DNA of 64,000 nucleotides from Humulus lupulus (taxonomy: Eukaryota > Streptophyta > Magnoliopsida > Rosales > Cannabaceae), in the NCBI RefSeq assembly GCF_963169125.1, contig NC_084793.1, positions 37,474,578-37,538,577 on the forward strand, in the 5' to 3' direction. Shown here piece by piece: positions 36,001 to 47,604 of the stretch. Each line of letters starts with the position of its first letter. The first letter of the stretch is position 1. The notes under the pieces were generated by a model, which saw only the letters and a program-made list of their open reading frames with translations, was not told the origin of the DNA and ran no database searches. The position numbers and the translations under genes were made by a program.

Positions 36001-37751
36001 CTTTACTCAAATCCTAACTCGTTGTTTTCGATTCTTGGTTAGGTATTTAAGTTCTTTGAACTTAAGGTTTCTTTTCGGTAAGCTTCTTCTTGGTGGTTTA
36101 GTTCTCTTCTTTATCATCTCTTTTCTTTAGAGATACTTACCGTTCTTATTGTTGGTTTTAGGAGTGTTCCAAATCCCGTCCTTGTTCTCAAATATCCCGG
36201 TGTTGGTAAGGAAAATAGGATAGATTTTATGTGTTATTATGTTTTAATATGTTTATGTTTTTGATATGTTTATGTATGATATGTTTTTAGTTCTTGAGTA
36301 TATGTTTTGTTTAGATAATAAGCATATAATTGTTTAGACAACAAGCATGTAATTTTTTTAGATAACAAACATATAACTTGTTTAGATAACAAGTCCCAAT
36401 AATATATTCCTTGGGCATATGATTTGTTTAGATAACGAGCCCCATAAATTTATAGGACTTATTTAGATAACTAAGCCTCGTAAATTTATGGGCATATGAT
36501 TGCCTAGCTAGCAAGTCCCAAGAAGTATGATGGCCATTGTAATATATGTTTTTATAGTCATATGATTTATAGTGTATGCTTATGATATATGATATATGTT
36601 TTAGATAGTCGTATATGATGTAGTCTTATGCTTATGTATATGATGTATGTTTTTAGTAGATTTTCCTTACTAGGCATTAGGTTCATTCCTTTATTTTTTT
36701 TTAGTGTGATGCAGGAAAATAGATATGGTCGCAGAAGGATTCTTGGCAGCTTGGCTTGTGTGTTAAGGGTGAATGGATTCAATGGGATGCATGCGATCGA
36801 GGATGACGTTTATTTTAGTCTTTTAAATTATGTTTTGATGTAATTCCACAACTAGTAGTTAAAGTTTATGTTTTATGATTTATCAAACAATGTTTTTATG
36901 TTTTAAACAATGGGTACCCATACCACATTTTTACTTTGTAATTTGCACAATATTTATGTTGAAGTTTTAATAAAGTTATTATTATTTCTTATGTATGTTT
37001 TCTCCAAAAGTAGTAGTTAAGTCTAGTAGTTTTTAATGGTCCAAGTACTTAGAAAAAGTTAGGTCATTACATAATCTTCCCTAGAATTGTTATGACTCTA
37101 ACCTCGCTTGAATCTGAGCCCTAAAACTCGAGTTTCCTTCAAAAATGCTAACGAGTTGAAATGAGAGAACGAGAGAGTATTCTAAGTTATATAGTTATGA
37201 GAGGTTACTTCGAGTTCAAGTATCCTTAAGCAAATCCCAAGGCTCGAGGTACCCAAAAACGTCCCCGATGGAAAAATGGTCAAAATCCCCATAATTCCCT
37301 CCTGATCTCGCTAACTCCAAATATATCCACAAATATTTATTCACATTACTCAATATTCCAGTGATGTACTAAATACCCAAAATACCCCCTGACTCACCCC
37401 GAGTCAAGTATTGGTCCCATTGTGACTTTCCCGCTAGCTTTCTCCCTAGGATCGCCTCGTGCCAAGTAACCCAAATATATCCACATAATGATGTGGTCTC
37501 ACACATATATCACATAGATGTCAAATATACCCATAACGGGCCAAAGTACGAAAATTACCCTTCTGATCAGAAACGGGCCCACATGCATATTTAATACACA
37601 TAAACATGCATATCAAGTCATATCATAATATAACTCACATAATCTTATAATGATACACATATATATCACGTAAACACATAATTTCCATAATTTTCCATCT
37701 TGGCCCCCTAATTAAGGTCGTAAGCCTTATTAGGTAATTTGGGACGTTACA
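33013..37751 (-). repeat. 3' LTR of the chromovirus, interrupted by a solo LTR
   Basis: It starts TGTAATTCCC and ends GGGACGTTACA. Without the solo LTR and its duplicated TAATC (35,000-37,076) it is about 2.66 kb, similar to the 5' LTR (2.71 kb). It is clearly diverged from the 5' LTR at many sites, so the insertion is much older than the element at 18.7 kb. Short tandem units around 34,020-34,160 contain palindromic TTGACTTATAAGTCAA. Confidence 0.9.
35000..37071 (+). repeat. Solo LTR inside the chromovirus LTR
   Basis: 2,072 bp, starting TGTAGCAGCAGCAG and ending AGGTCATTACA, flanked by perfect TAATC duplications (34,995-34,999 and 37,072-37,076). The paralogous chromovirus LTR at about 44,205-44,225 shows the uninterrupted site, confirming both edges. 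The family is the same as the LTRs at 12.0-14.0 and 47.5-49.6 kb. It has a (TAG)n run at about 35,021-35,041 and five copies of the GATATATCG palindrome core between 35,413 and 35,571. Short frames such as 35,900-36,130 are not genes. Confidence 0.95.
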
Positions 37752-37839
37752 ACTATCCCATCCTTACAGGAATTTCGTCCTCAAAATTTTACCTGAACAG
37801 CTCGAGATACTGATCCTGCATATCCATCTCTAGCTCTTA

Positions 37840-39327
37840 GGTTGCTTCCTCATTCTTTATGTTCCTCCATAATACCTTAGCCAAAGGTATAGTCTTGTTC
37901 CTCAGGACCTTGTCCTTCCTGTCTATTATCTGGATTGGTTGTTCCTCATAGGAGAGATCTGCCTGAAGCTCCAAATCTTCGTAACTCCATACATAAGTCA
38001 CGTCTAATACATATTTCCAAAGTGCCAAAATATGAAATACATTGTGTACGCCCGACAATGCCGGAGGTAAGGCCAATCTATAGGCCACCTAACGATCCTC
38101 TCCAGGATCTCAAACGGTCCTACAAATCTAGGGCTCAACTTGCCCTTTTTCTCGAATTTCTCCACCCATTTCCATGGTGAAACTCTAAGGAAGACATAGT
38201 CTCCCACTTGGAACTCCACATTCCTCCACTTTGGGTCTGAATAACTTTTCTGTCTACTCTGAGAAGCGAGCATTCGAGCTCTAATCTTTTCAATGGCTTT
38301 AGTGGTCCTTTGAACTACTTCAAGACCCCAATATTTCCTCTCACCCATATTATTCAAGTGAATGGGCAATCTACACTTCCTACCATACAACATCTCATAA
38401 GGTGCCACTCCAATAATCAACTAGTAGCTGTCATTATAGGAAAACTCTAGTAGAGGCAAATATTCATTCCAAGACCCTTCAAAGTCCAATATACATACTC
38501 TCAGCATGTCCTCCAATATCTGGATAATCCTCTCTGATTTACCATCAGTATGAGGATGATAAATAGTACTAAACTTCAGTTGTGTACCCATCATCTTCTA
38601 TAAACTTCCCCAAAAATTGGAAGTAAAGATAAGGTCCCTATCTGATAGGATAGACCTTGAAGTCCCATGAAGGCGTACTATCTCTCTCACATAGAGATCT
38701 GCATACTGATCAACTATATTATTTGTCCTCACTAGTAAAAAGTGAGCTGACTTCGTATACCGGCCATAATGACCCAGACTGAATCATGCTGGCCCACTGT
38801 CCTAGGCAATCCCACCATGAAATCCATCATGATGTCCTCCCACTTCCACTCTGAGATACTCAAAGGCTATAGAGCCCTAATGGTTTCTGATACTCCACCT
38901 TGACCTACTGAAAGGTCAAGCACTTTGCCACGTACTCAGTCACGTCCCTCTTCATTCCAGGCCACCAATATAAAGCCTTTAAATCCTGGTACATCTTCGT
39001 GGTGCCTGGATGTAGAGAATAAGGGGTAGTATGAGATTCATCCAGAATCTCTCATCTAATCCCAGTGTCCATCGGAACACAAATCCAATCCTTATACCTC
39101 AATAAATCCATGCCTAACACTGTATAGTCCTTAGTTATTCCAGCTAGGACATCCCCTCTAATCTTTCCCAACTGTGGGTCACTCAACTGTTTCTCTTTTA
39201 CCCTCTCTAAAAGAGTAGACTGAAGTGTAATGTTGGCCAACTGGCCCACCAGTAACTCTATTCTAGCTCTGGTCATATCCTCTGCTAACTCTCTGGATAT
39301 CTGTCTTGCATTGTACCACTGCTGCAA
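37840..39327 (-). pseudogene. Chromovirus integrase region
   Basis: Minus-strand pieces of integrase: the linker after RNase H (39,052-39,327), a catalytic core around 38,420-38,780 with readable ILSDRD and HTDGKSERI (second aspartate and glutamate of the DDE triad), the GPY/F-like part (38,004-38,420; YEMLYGRKCRLPI, FQVGDYVFLRVSPWK, GPFEILERI), and the chromodomain-like tail (37,837-38,088). At least one frame change separates the last two. It normally inserts the cDNA; this copy is inactive. Confidence 0.85.
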
Positions 39328-40290
39328 GTTCTAGATCATGAACGGGGTACCTCTGCTCATATTCCTTCAATTGATGTGATGCATAGGCAACCACCTCTCC
39401 TGTCTGTATAAGGATACAACCTAAACCCTGTCTCAAGGTGTCACAATAAACCATAAACTTGTTCTGATCTGTAGGAAGACTCAGAACTAGAGCTATAATC
39501 AATCACTGCCTCAATTCCTAGAAACTATTCTCACACTTATCTGACCATGCAAACTTCTAATATTTTCGCGTGTCAGTTCTATCAATGAGGTAGCAATCCT
39601 TGAGAACCCTTCCACCGAACGCATGTAATACTCTGCCAATCCAAGGAAACGCCTGATCTTTGAGGAACTCATTGGCCTTGGCCAATCTCTGGCTGAGAGC
39701 ATACCAAAATATCATCAACGAAGATGATCACAAACTGATCTAGATAATCTTTGAATACCCTGTTCATCTAATCCATAAAACAACTAGGGCATTAGTCAAA
39801 CCACAAGACATTACTAAGAACTCATAATGCCCATACCTGATACAAAAAGCAGTCTTTGGTATATCCTCCTCCCTGATCCTCAGCTGGTGATAACCAGATC
39901 AAAGATCTATCTTGGAGAATATCGTCTTACCTTGTAATTAAACCTTTAGTTCCTCCATCTCTGCTGGAGTCGTTCAATACAATGCCCTAGACACTGGTTC
40001 CATCCCTGGCACCAACTTAATCATAACTCTATCTCCTTGTGTAGAGGTAACCCTGGCAGATCCTCTAGAAACAAATCCAGAAACTCACAAACTAATCTAG
40101 TCTGTCCTGGTCCCACTGGCATGACCTGAGTGGTATCCACCACACTAGCTAATAATCCTATGCATCCTCCCTGCAATAGGTCTCTAGCTCTAAGTACAAA
40201 TATCATATGTATATGGGTTCCATGCACGGTGCCAACAAATGCAAAGGGTTTCTCACCCTCAGGCTCGGGGGTTACCATCTTTTCTTGCAA
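39263..40290 (-). pseudogene. Chromovirus reverse transcriptase and RNase H region
   Basis: From right to left: the linker EFLDLFLEDLPGLPLHKEIEL (near 40,030-40,090), a shortened reverse transcriptase with [18 protein letters not shown] and YGHYEFLVM (about 39,830-39,910), the catalytic FVDDILVCS near 39,700-39,730, the thumb (FSRIATSLIELT), and an RNase H start with [17 protein letters not shown] segment between the linker and the palm is deleted. There are several stops. Confidence 0.85.
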
Positions 40291-40640
40291 TCTATCGTTG
40301 CCCTATACTTGGCCAACCAATCCATATCCAAGATCATATCAAAGTTGGTCATAACCAACTCTATCAAGTCAACTGGTGAATCTTTTCCCATAATAATCTA
40401 ACCCATCTCTTAAGAGTTACTAGTAGGGTTCCAGATTCCATCACAACATAACCACATAGTCCACATACTAATTCGGTGCTTTTACTAGATGCAACAAAAT
40501 AAAGAAAACATGGTACCATATCCAATCAACACAATGTAAGAATCAGAACTAGAAAACTGACCTGTCACTACTCAGGAGCTAGCCTCACCCTCAGACTGCA
40601 TCAGAGCAAACACTAGAGCTGGAGTCAAGCTGTCTGCCCC
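40291..40640 (-). pseudogene. Chromovirus protease remnant
   Basis: Only the C-terminal part of the retropepsin is readable: DMILDMDWLAKYRATIDC (about 40,300-40,355), corresponding to the V-I-L-G-M-D-W-L motif of the family with the glycine changed. The active-site triad could not be found in frame. Confidence 0.65.
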
Positions 40641-41629
40641 CTTTGGTTCATCCTTCCTCAACTCTGGGCAATCCCTCCTGAGGTGCTTAACCATCCCACA
40701 TAAGAAACATGTCTTTGCTCAGCATTCTCCCAGATGGCACCTCTTGCACCGAGCGCATTCTGGGTAGAGTTCCCAATCTTCGTCCTTGCCCTGATGGCTT
40801 ATCTGAGCCATTCGGAACCCTTTTTCTAGTCCTGAAGTATTGAATATGTTGATAACTTTTCTATTCTGATCATTGGGGCCTCCGCCCCTGCTTGATCCAA
40901 TAAATGGAGGTATCACTTCCTGAGCTTCGTGCTCACCGCCACTCTCCTCCAAATCTCATTTCCTGTGCCCTCAACAATAAGAGCCCTCTCTACCACCTGA
41001 GCATAGATAGAGATCTCATGTACTAGGGTGATTCTAACGCCTTGAGCTATCCCAGAATTCAATCCCTTGATAATTCGCTCCTTCCAAGCCACATCCGTGG
41101 GTACCATATCAAAAGCAAACTTGGCCAACCCATCAAATTTGTTAACATACTCTGTTACTGTCGTATTTCTCTGAACCATGTTAAGAAATTCATTTGTCTT
41201 TGCAGTCTTAACTGCATCACAATAATATCTTTCATTAAACAACTGCACAAATTTCTCCCAATTCATCGCAACGGTATCTCGCGTATGGGATACCATTTCC
41301 CACCAAGTCTGGGCATATTCCCGTAACACATACGTAGCACCGATCACCCTATCATGACCTACCACCCCCAGAAAGTCGAGGATGGAACTGATCATGCCCA
41401 TCCATTGTTCAGCTCTTAATGGATCTAGGCCTCCCTCAAAAACTGGAGGGTAATATTCCAGAAATCTTTCATATAGTAATTCCCACATGTTCTCAATCCT
41501 AGGCTGAGCCAAAACTGGTGCCACTCCTGGCATAACAAAGGAAGATGTGTTCCCTGACAGAACCTGATGTTTTAAACACCTAATCTCTTCCTCCTGCCTC
41601 TGCAATCTTGCTTGCATATCTGTAAACAA
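40641..41629 (-). pseudogene. Chromovirus gag
   Basis: Minus-strand capsid region (238 codons from 41,629): RLQRQEEEIRCLKHQV coiled start, FEGGLDPLRAEQWMGMI, AQTWWEMVSHTRD, FVQLFNERYYCDAVK, NTTVTEYVNKFDGLAKFA, LNSGIAQGVR. A frame change near 40,940 leads to the tail with two zinc knuckles (a CX2C...H...C set near 40,720 and CFLCGMVKHLRRDC near 40,690). The first methionine of an intact copy is not preserved. Confidence 0.88.
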
Positions 41630-42166
41630 TTACTGCCAATTCTGAGGGGCAGGCGGAGGTCTCTGGCCCTAACTATAATTTCCAGCCTCAACATAAACAC
41701 CACCGGGTCCCATTAACTTCCTTGGGTACATAACCTCTAAATTCATCTGCAGTCAATAACTTCACCCATTAAGCATGATGAGCACATCCAAAAGCCTTCC
41801 CACGGGAAAACCAAACAACACCACATTCACATACCAGTGTAGTGCTAAAATACATGCCTATGAAATTCATGTATCAATCAATAAGCCCTGCTCTTCCCAA
41901 CATAAATACCATGCTCTCTACTCTAGCATGCAAATAAATCATTCATATATCAACTGAGCAGGCAAGCACATAATCATATCAACAGTCAAGGGCCATACCC
42001 TATCAGAATATCTCATGCTTCCTAATAAGGCATGCAGGTAAGGCATTTATATACTATTTAAGCAGTTAAACACATAACCACATAGTTACCACACCCTGAG
42101 TGGAGCTTGTCTTTAGTGACGAGTGTACATGCTAAGCTTGTCTTCAGGAACCCTTAACCTTGGCAC
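41630..42166 (-). other. Chromovirus leader
   Basis: Region between gag and the primer-binding site. Only short frames occur. I see nothing beyond expected untranslated leader sequence. Confidence 0.5.
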
Positions 42167-42178
42167 ACTCTGATACCA
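42167..42178 (-). other. Primer-binding site of the chromovirus
   Basis: The minus strand reads TGGTATCAGAGT, one base different from the initiator tRNA-Met complement, three bases inside the 5' LTR. Confidence 0.85.
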
Positions 42179-42181
42179 AGT

Positions 42182-44894
42182 TATAATGCCCTTTTAATCA
42201 ATGACCATTACACTGTGTATTTTAAATAGTGCTAGACTCGCTAAACGAGTCATTTGGCCATAACCATGTAACTTAACATGATTAATGGTTTAGGGTTAAC
42301 ATTTTTGGTCAAAATGTATAATTGTTTCACTAAAATGTTTACTTCCATACATGGGATCCCAAACTGACATTTAAAAAGGTTAATTACAATTGAAAAGTTA
42401 CAACCATCCGACCTAAGCGGCAAAATAGAGTTTGACCCTAGTTCCTCTGAGAAACCCCAGTCGTTGTGGTCGAGCAGCCGCATATGTACACATCATCACC
42501 GAAGCTCTCCAACTCATGGATGGTCCAGCTTCCTTTTCCCCTTACATGCACCACAAAGCACCCGTGAGCCAAGGCTCAGCAAGAAAACTTAAACATGCCC
42601 ATAAGCAGTTAATAACATGTTACCAAATAATAATAAGCATGCCTAGCATTAACAATCCTACTCATGCATGCACACCATTCATATAAATGACTACGGCGTC
42701 ATATGGGGCCAGTTGCCCTAGATAAATGATTAGTGAATCATACTGGGGCCTGTTGCCCAAAATACATCATTAATGAATCATACTGGGGCTCAGCGCCCTA
42801 GGATATGGGACTAATGAGTCACCCCAGGGACCTTTGCCCTATCCTTTGTATAACCAACCTTGGAGATAGCCTAACATACCTAGTGCTATAACTTTCCATG
42901 ACCAATACGTCGAACAAGCGTATGATGCGCTCCTGATTAGGCATAACCATATCAACAAGCAATCAGCGTGCTAATGTCGTTCTTGACTTATAAGTCAAGT
43001 CCGGGGCCCGGCCCTAGGAAATGGGACTAATAAGTCACCCTGAGGCCCATTGCTCTATCCTCTATATAACCAGCCTTGGAGCTGGCCCAACGTACCTGGC
43101 GCTGAATTTCCATGACCATTGGGTCAGACAAGCGTATGATGCGCTCCTAATTAGGCGTAACCATATCGACCAGCGCTCAGCGTGCTATTGTCCCCCTTGA
43201 CTTATAAGTCAATGTTTTTTTACCAGCGCTCAGTGCTATTGCTGTCCTTGACTCATAAGTCAATGCTTTTCGACCAGCGATCAGCGCTATTGCCGTCCTT
43301 GACTCATAAGTCAAGCCTTTCTTAATCAGATAATGCAGACAGTCATTCATTATATAAAAAATATTTAGATACAGAGCATTCAACATGCTTAATTAATCAA
43401 ACAATGGCATAATCATAATCATGCACATTCTCAGGAGCTCGATCCCTATTCATATCCCTGTTTGACAATTTGGGCCAAGCAATAATCACATGTATCACAT
43501 ACTAGGTGCAGTTTTCTTACATTTGGTCCCTGCACGGGTTAAGAATGAACGACCCTCGAGCACAATCCTAGTTCCCAAGCTCCTAACGATAACCTAGTCA
43601 CAACCAAGTATAGAATCCCATCAATAACGAGCAAATAAAGGTTTCCGGACCGAGTCCTAGCCTCCAGGACGTCAAATTCTAATAAATCGGGTAGTAGGAT
43701 CGATCCCGAGCCCTTAGGTTTGAGTTCCCGCACTCAACACCTCCCCAAGGCCTAAAAATCCCTTAAGCGCCGCGGCCCCAAACACTTGAGTCATTTCCCG
43801 CCCAAGTCAGAGAGCCCAGCCTATGCTTTCACTGAACACGGGCCACGGCGCAGCCCAGCAGGCGTCGCAGCGCGACCACATATTAGGAAACCGCCCAGAC
43901 TTCTGGGATCATGAGGGTCGCAGCGCCTCAACAACAGGGCCGCGGCGCGACCCCGCGAACCCAGATTTCTCTAATCCAAATCCTCCCAAAACTCACCCCA
44001 AATCTACACTAAACCCACAATTCAATCTCAGAACATCACTGGAATGTTCCAGGCAACAAAACCCATTTTTCAAATGGATCAGAAACTCAACAAACAATAA
44101 AATCCAAATAAAAACTCAAGCAATGTAAGGAAACTGAAACTCATAAATTCAAAGCTTAAATTACCTCTGATTAAGTTATTTTCTAGCTAAATCCTCTGGC
44201 TATCAAGCTTCTAATCTTCCCTAGAATCGTTATGACTCTAACCTCGCTTGAATCTGAGCCCTAAAACTTGAGTTTCCTTCAAAAATGCTAACAAGATGCA
44301 ATGAGAGAATGGGAGAGAGAACGAAAGAGTTTTCTGAGTTATATAGTTATGAGAGGTTACTTCGAGTTCAAGTAACCTTAAGCAAATCCCAAGGCTTGGG
44401 GTACCCAAAAACGTCCTCGAGGGCGAAATAGTCAAAATCCCCACAATTCCCTCCTGACCTCGCTAACTCCAAATATATCCTCAAATATTTATTCCCATTA
44501 CCCAATATCCTTGTAATGTACTAAATACCCAAAATACCCATTGACTCACCCCGAGTCAAGTATTGTTCCCGTTGTGACTTTCTCGCTAGCTTGCTCCCTA
44601 GGATCGCCTCGTGCCGAGTAACCTAAATATATCCACATAATGATGTGGTCTCACACATATATGCCAAATATACCCATAACGGGCCAAATTACAAAAATTT
44701 CCCTTCTGATGAGAAATACGCCCACATGCATATTTAATACACCTAAACATGCATATCAAGTCATATTATAATGTAACTGATATAATCATATAATGATTCA
44801 CATATATATCACGTAAACACATAATTTCCATAATTTACCATCCTAGCCCCCTAATCAAGGCCCTAAGCCTTATTAGGTAATTTGGGACGTTAGA
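42182..44894 (-). repeat. 5' LTR of the chromovirus
   Basis: 2,713 bp, TATAATGCCC...GGGACGTTAGA. Both terminal dinucleotides have decayed by one base compared with the other LTR (TG to TA, CA to GA). It carries the TTGACTTATAAGTCAA palindrome at 42,983-42,998 and 43,197-43,212, with near-copies down to about 43,320. It holds the empty counterpart of the solo-LTR site at about 44,205-44,225. Confidence 0.9.
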
Positions 44895-45748
44895 GTAACC
44901 CCTCCAAAAAGCCCAAGTCGAACAATTTGTGGATGTCTTCAAGTGAGGCCACGCCCTAAGGTCTGTCCTCGAGGCAAGGATGTCTCCAAGTGAGGCTATG
45001 TCCCGAGCCAGTTGGCAAGTCGTGGATGTTTCTAGGTGAGGCCACGTCCCGAGTTCTATCCTCGAGGCGAGGGTGTCCCCAGGTAAGGCTACGTCCCGAG
45101 GAGCTCTCTTCACTCGTTTATCTCCCAGGTCCAAGATTTTGGTCCTCTAACCTGGGATAGCTGCCAGGTGTCAGTCACTGCGGATGTGGGCCACCAGAAG
45201 ATCGTTTGACAACTTTTGATGGGCCATGATTAGCGGTGTCGAGTTCATACACTCGACAGTCGACATTTCCCACAACGCCGCTTGACACGGGAAAACGTGT
45301 GTCGCACCCTTACAGTTAGAGATATGTTGCCTATAAAGTTGGTATGCAACTTTCTTCAATGGGCCTCGTGCAATCCGCCTAGGTCATAGTCTCTATTTAG
45401 TGAATTCCTTTTTGTATTAATTCAGCATTAACACCCCAGAATGGGGGAATTTTGTATTAATGATAGATGATTAACATTAATGACCTCAACCCCTACAAAT
45501 AGGGATGGGGTATCTTCTTGTAGGGGGTTCATTTTTTTAGAGAGAGAAACTCTGTAACTCAGTGCAAAATACACGCTGCCTGAGAACCACCATTGAAGCT
45601 TGCTATAACAAGCTTCAAACTCACTAAATAATAGAGACTCATGGACTATGGCTCTTTTATAGCCTGAAACACGTAAAATTCTTGTGTTCTTTCCTAGTAT
45701 TTCCTTGAATCTTTTGAATTAAGTTGATAGCGAAAAAGTCAGTCAACA

Positions 45749-47008
45749 AAAGGATAAGCTTATTTGGAACTATGAGCAGTCCGATTTTTACTCAGCCAAA
45801 GGTGGGTATTTGATGGTGATTAGGAATTTGGGAATTGGCCAAGCTTCATCATCTTGTGGGGTGTCTAGTTGGTGGAATACTCTTTTGAGCTTGAAGGTTC
45901 CCCCCAAAGTGAAAATGTTTGCTTGGAGAGCGTCGCTGAATTGGATTCCAACTTTAGTTAATTTACACAAACATGGGGTGGTGAATGATCGTATTTGTCC
46001 TATTTGTTCTCTTGAAGTGGAGATGATGTTTCATGCCCTTTGGGGTTGCTCTTCTTTAGTTTCTATTCGAAAGTTATGTGACTTTGAGTTGGGGGAGCCG
46101 AATATTCTGTGTTCGGACATCTATGGCTTTATTCTTCATCATATATTATCTCTCCCTATTAAAAAAATTGCTCTTATTTTGGTGGTTTGGTGGCGCATTT
46201 TGTTTCAAAGAAATAAGATTGTGCATGACAATAGGAATTTGCCTATTTGTCACCGGACCTGGTTGTTTCTTGGGCAGAGGACTACATTGCTTCCTACCAG
46301 CATGATAATGGGACCAGTGAAACGAGCATGCATGCGTTAAGCTCAATCCTGAGGGGTATTTAACAGAGATGGGCTAGACCACCTATAGGATTGTGTAAAG
46401 CTAATGTTGATGCAACTATTGATGCCAATGGAGGCCTATGTGGGCTAGGGATGATTATTAGTGACTCATTGGGGGAGGTGCTTGCATCTGCGGTTTGGAA
46501 GATGCAGGGATGTTTGTCACCGGAGATTGCCGAAGCCTTGGCAGTCCGTCATGCAGTTGTCCAATGTTGTCATTTTGATTACTCTGAGGTTCAATTTGAA
46601 TCTGATTGCAAAGGCCTTATTTCCAAGTTGAATTCCTTTTCTAATTTGGATTCATCCTTTGGCCTTGTTCTTAAAGATATTTTTTATGCTAGCAATAACT
46701 TCCATGTAATCAATTTTATTCATTGTTCCAGAACAGTTAATGTCGTAGCTCACACTCTAGCAAAATATGATTTGCACGCTACCTTTAATATTTTTTGGTG
46801 GTTTGTCTATCCTGATTGTATTAGGTCATATCTTTTGGCTGATGCCAACTATCAATGAATTCCTAACCCTTAGCTCCAGTTTGAGTATTTCTCTCGGTTT
46901 GGGGTGTTATGAGGCCTTTTCCTCTAAAAAAAGAGGAAAATTTATTGACTAAATTTTAGGTTAGGGTACCATTTTATACTGATTTTATAAATACAAGGTA
47001 CCTGAATT
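45749..47008 (+). pseudogene. LINE (L1-type) 3' end: zinc-binding and RNase H domains
   Basis: Plus-strand remains of a plant LINE ORF2. 45,749-46,340 encodes KDKLIWNYEQSDFYSAKGGY, then the reverse-transcriptase zinc-binding domain (WWNTLLSLKVPPKVKMFAWR, ICPICSLEVEMMFHALWGC, giving C-C-H-C ligands). 46,391-46,858 encodes an RNase H-like domain with NVDAT, an E in AEALAVRHA and SDCKG (D-E-D set), in a different frame. The endonuclease and reverse transcriptase are missing upstream, where the Tat LTR begins. No clear poly(A) tail is seen before the copia element at 47,014. Confidence 0.85.
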
Positions 47009-47013
47009 ATTAT

Positions 47014-47549
47014 CGTTATACTTTTTGTACAACACCTGTCGACACACTCAGCTCACAAGATTAGTCACTAAGGTCAAAGTTGACCTTGCATACACACACT
47101 AGCCGACAAAATTGTATGTATTGTTTTATATTGTATATATGTGAATACGCTCTAACCAGATGCCTTTTTCCTTTTGCAGACAAAATAAAGACTATATATT
47201 TCTTCTAAAACCAACCTTGGGCATTCAAGCAATACCCCAAAAATTACCCACGCACACACAAGTAAAGCAATTAGATATACAAGAATACACAGAGGATTTT
47301 ATCGAGGTTCACCCAATAAACTGGGCTACGTCCTCGTTGAGCTCGCCTCAGAGGAAGACTTGCTCTTGCACTAAATCAATGGAGTTTATACACAGATGTC
47401 GAGATTCCAAGCCACATAAACAACTGGTAATCTCCTGGAAAAACACTCTCTGTTTCTTTCTTTCTCACTCTAGATCTCTCTGTTCTCACTCATCTCTTTT
47501 CTTTCTTTAAATGATGTAGAGTCCCATAATATTTACTTAACTAGCTAGA

Positions 47550-47604
<55 letters not shown>

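Larger units (their letters stand above)
33013..44894 (-). mobile_element. Ty3/Gypsy chromovirus (Tekay/Del-like), complete but decayed
   Basis: The target duplication GTAAC is perfect (33,008-33,012 and 44,895-44,899). The 5' LTR is at the right (42,182-44,894); the primer-binding site is at 42,167-42,178. Gag, protease, reverse transcriptase, RNase H and integrase follow in order leftwards, and the 3' LTR is at 33,013-37,751. The 3' LTR contains a solo LTR of another family. Multiple stops and frameshifts in every domain mean it cannot supply proteins. The integrase C-terminal extension (EEQPIQIIDRKDKVLRNKTI, then VLWRN) is the chromodomain-like tail of the Tekay/Del clade. Confidence 0.93.
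32936..45748 (+). repeat. 3' LTR of the Tat element, split by the chromovirus
   Basis: The LTR runs 32,936-33,012 and resumes at 44,900-45,748 (about 926 bp in all), ending ...GTCAACA. The break is the chromovirus with its GTAAC duplication. The distal part holds four subrepeats of about 46 bases (44,931-45,105) built on GGATGTCTCCAAGTGAGGC, and a leader-like stretch with CTACAAATAGGGATGGGG (about 45,493-45,510) that could be the TATA region. The right edge lies against LINE coding sequence. Confidence 0.7.
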
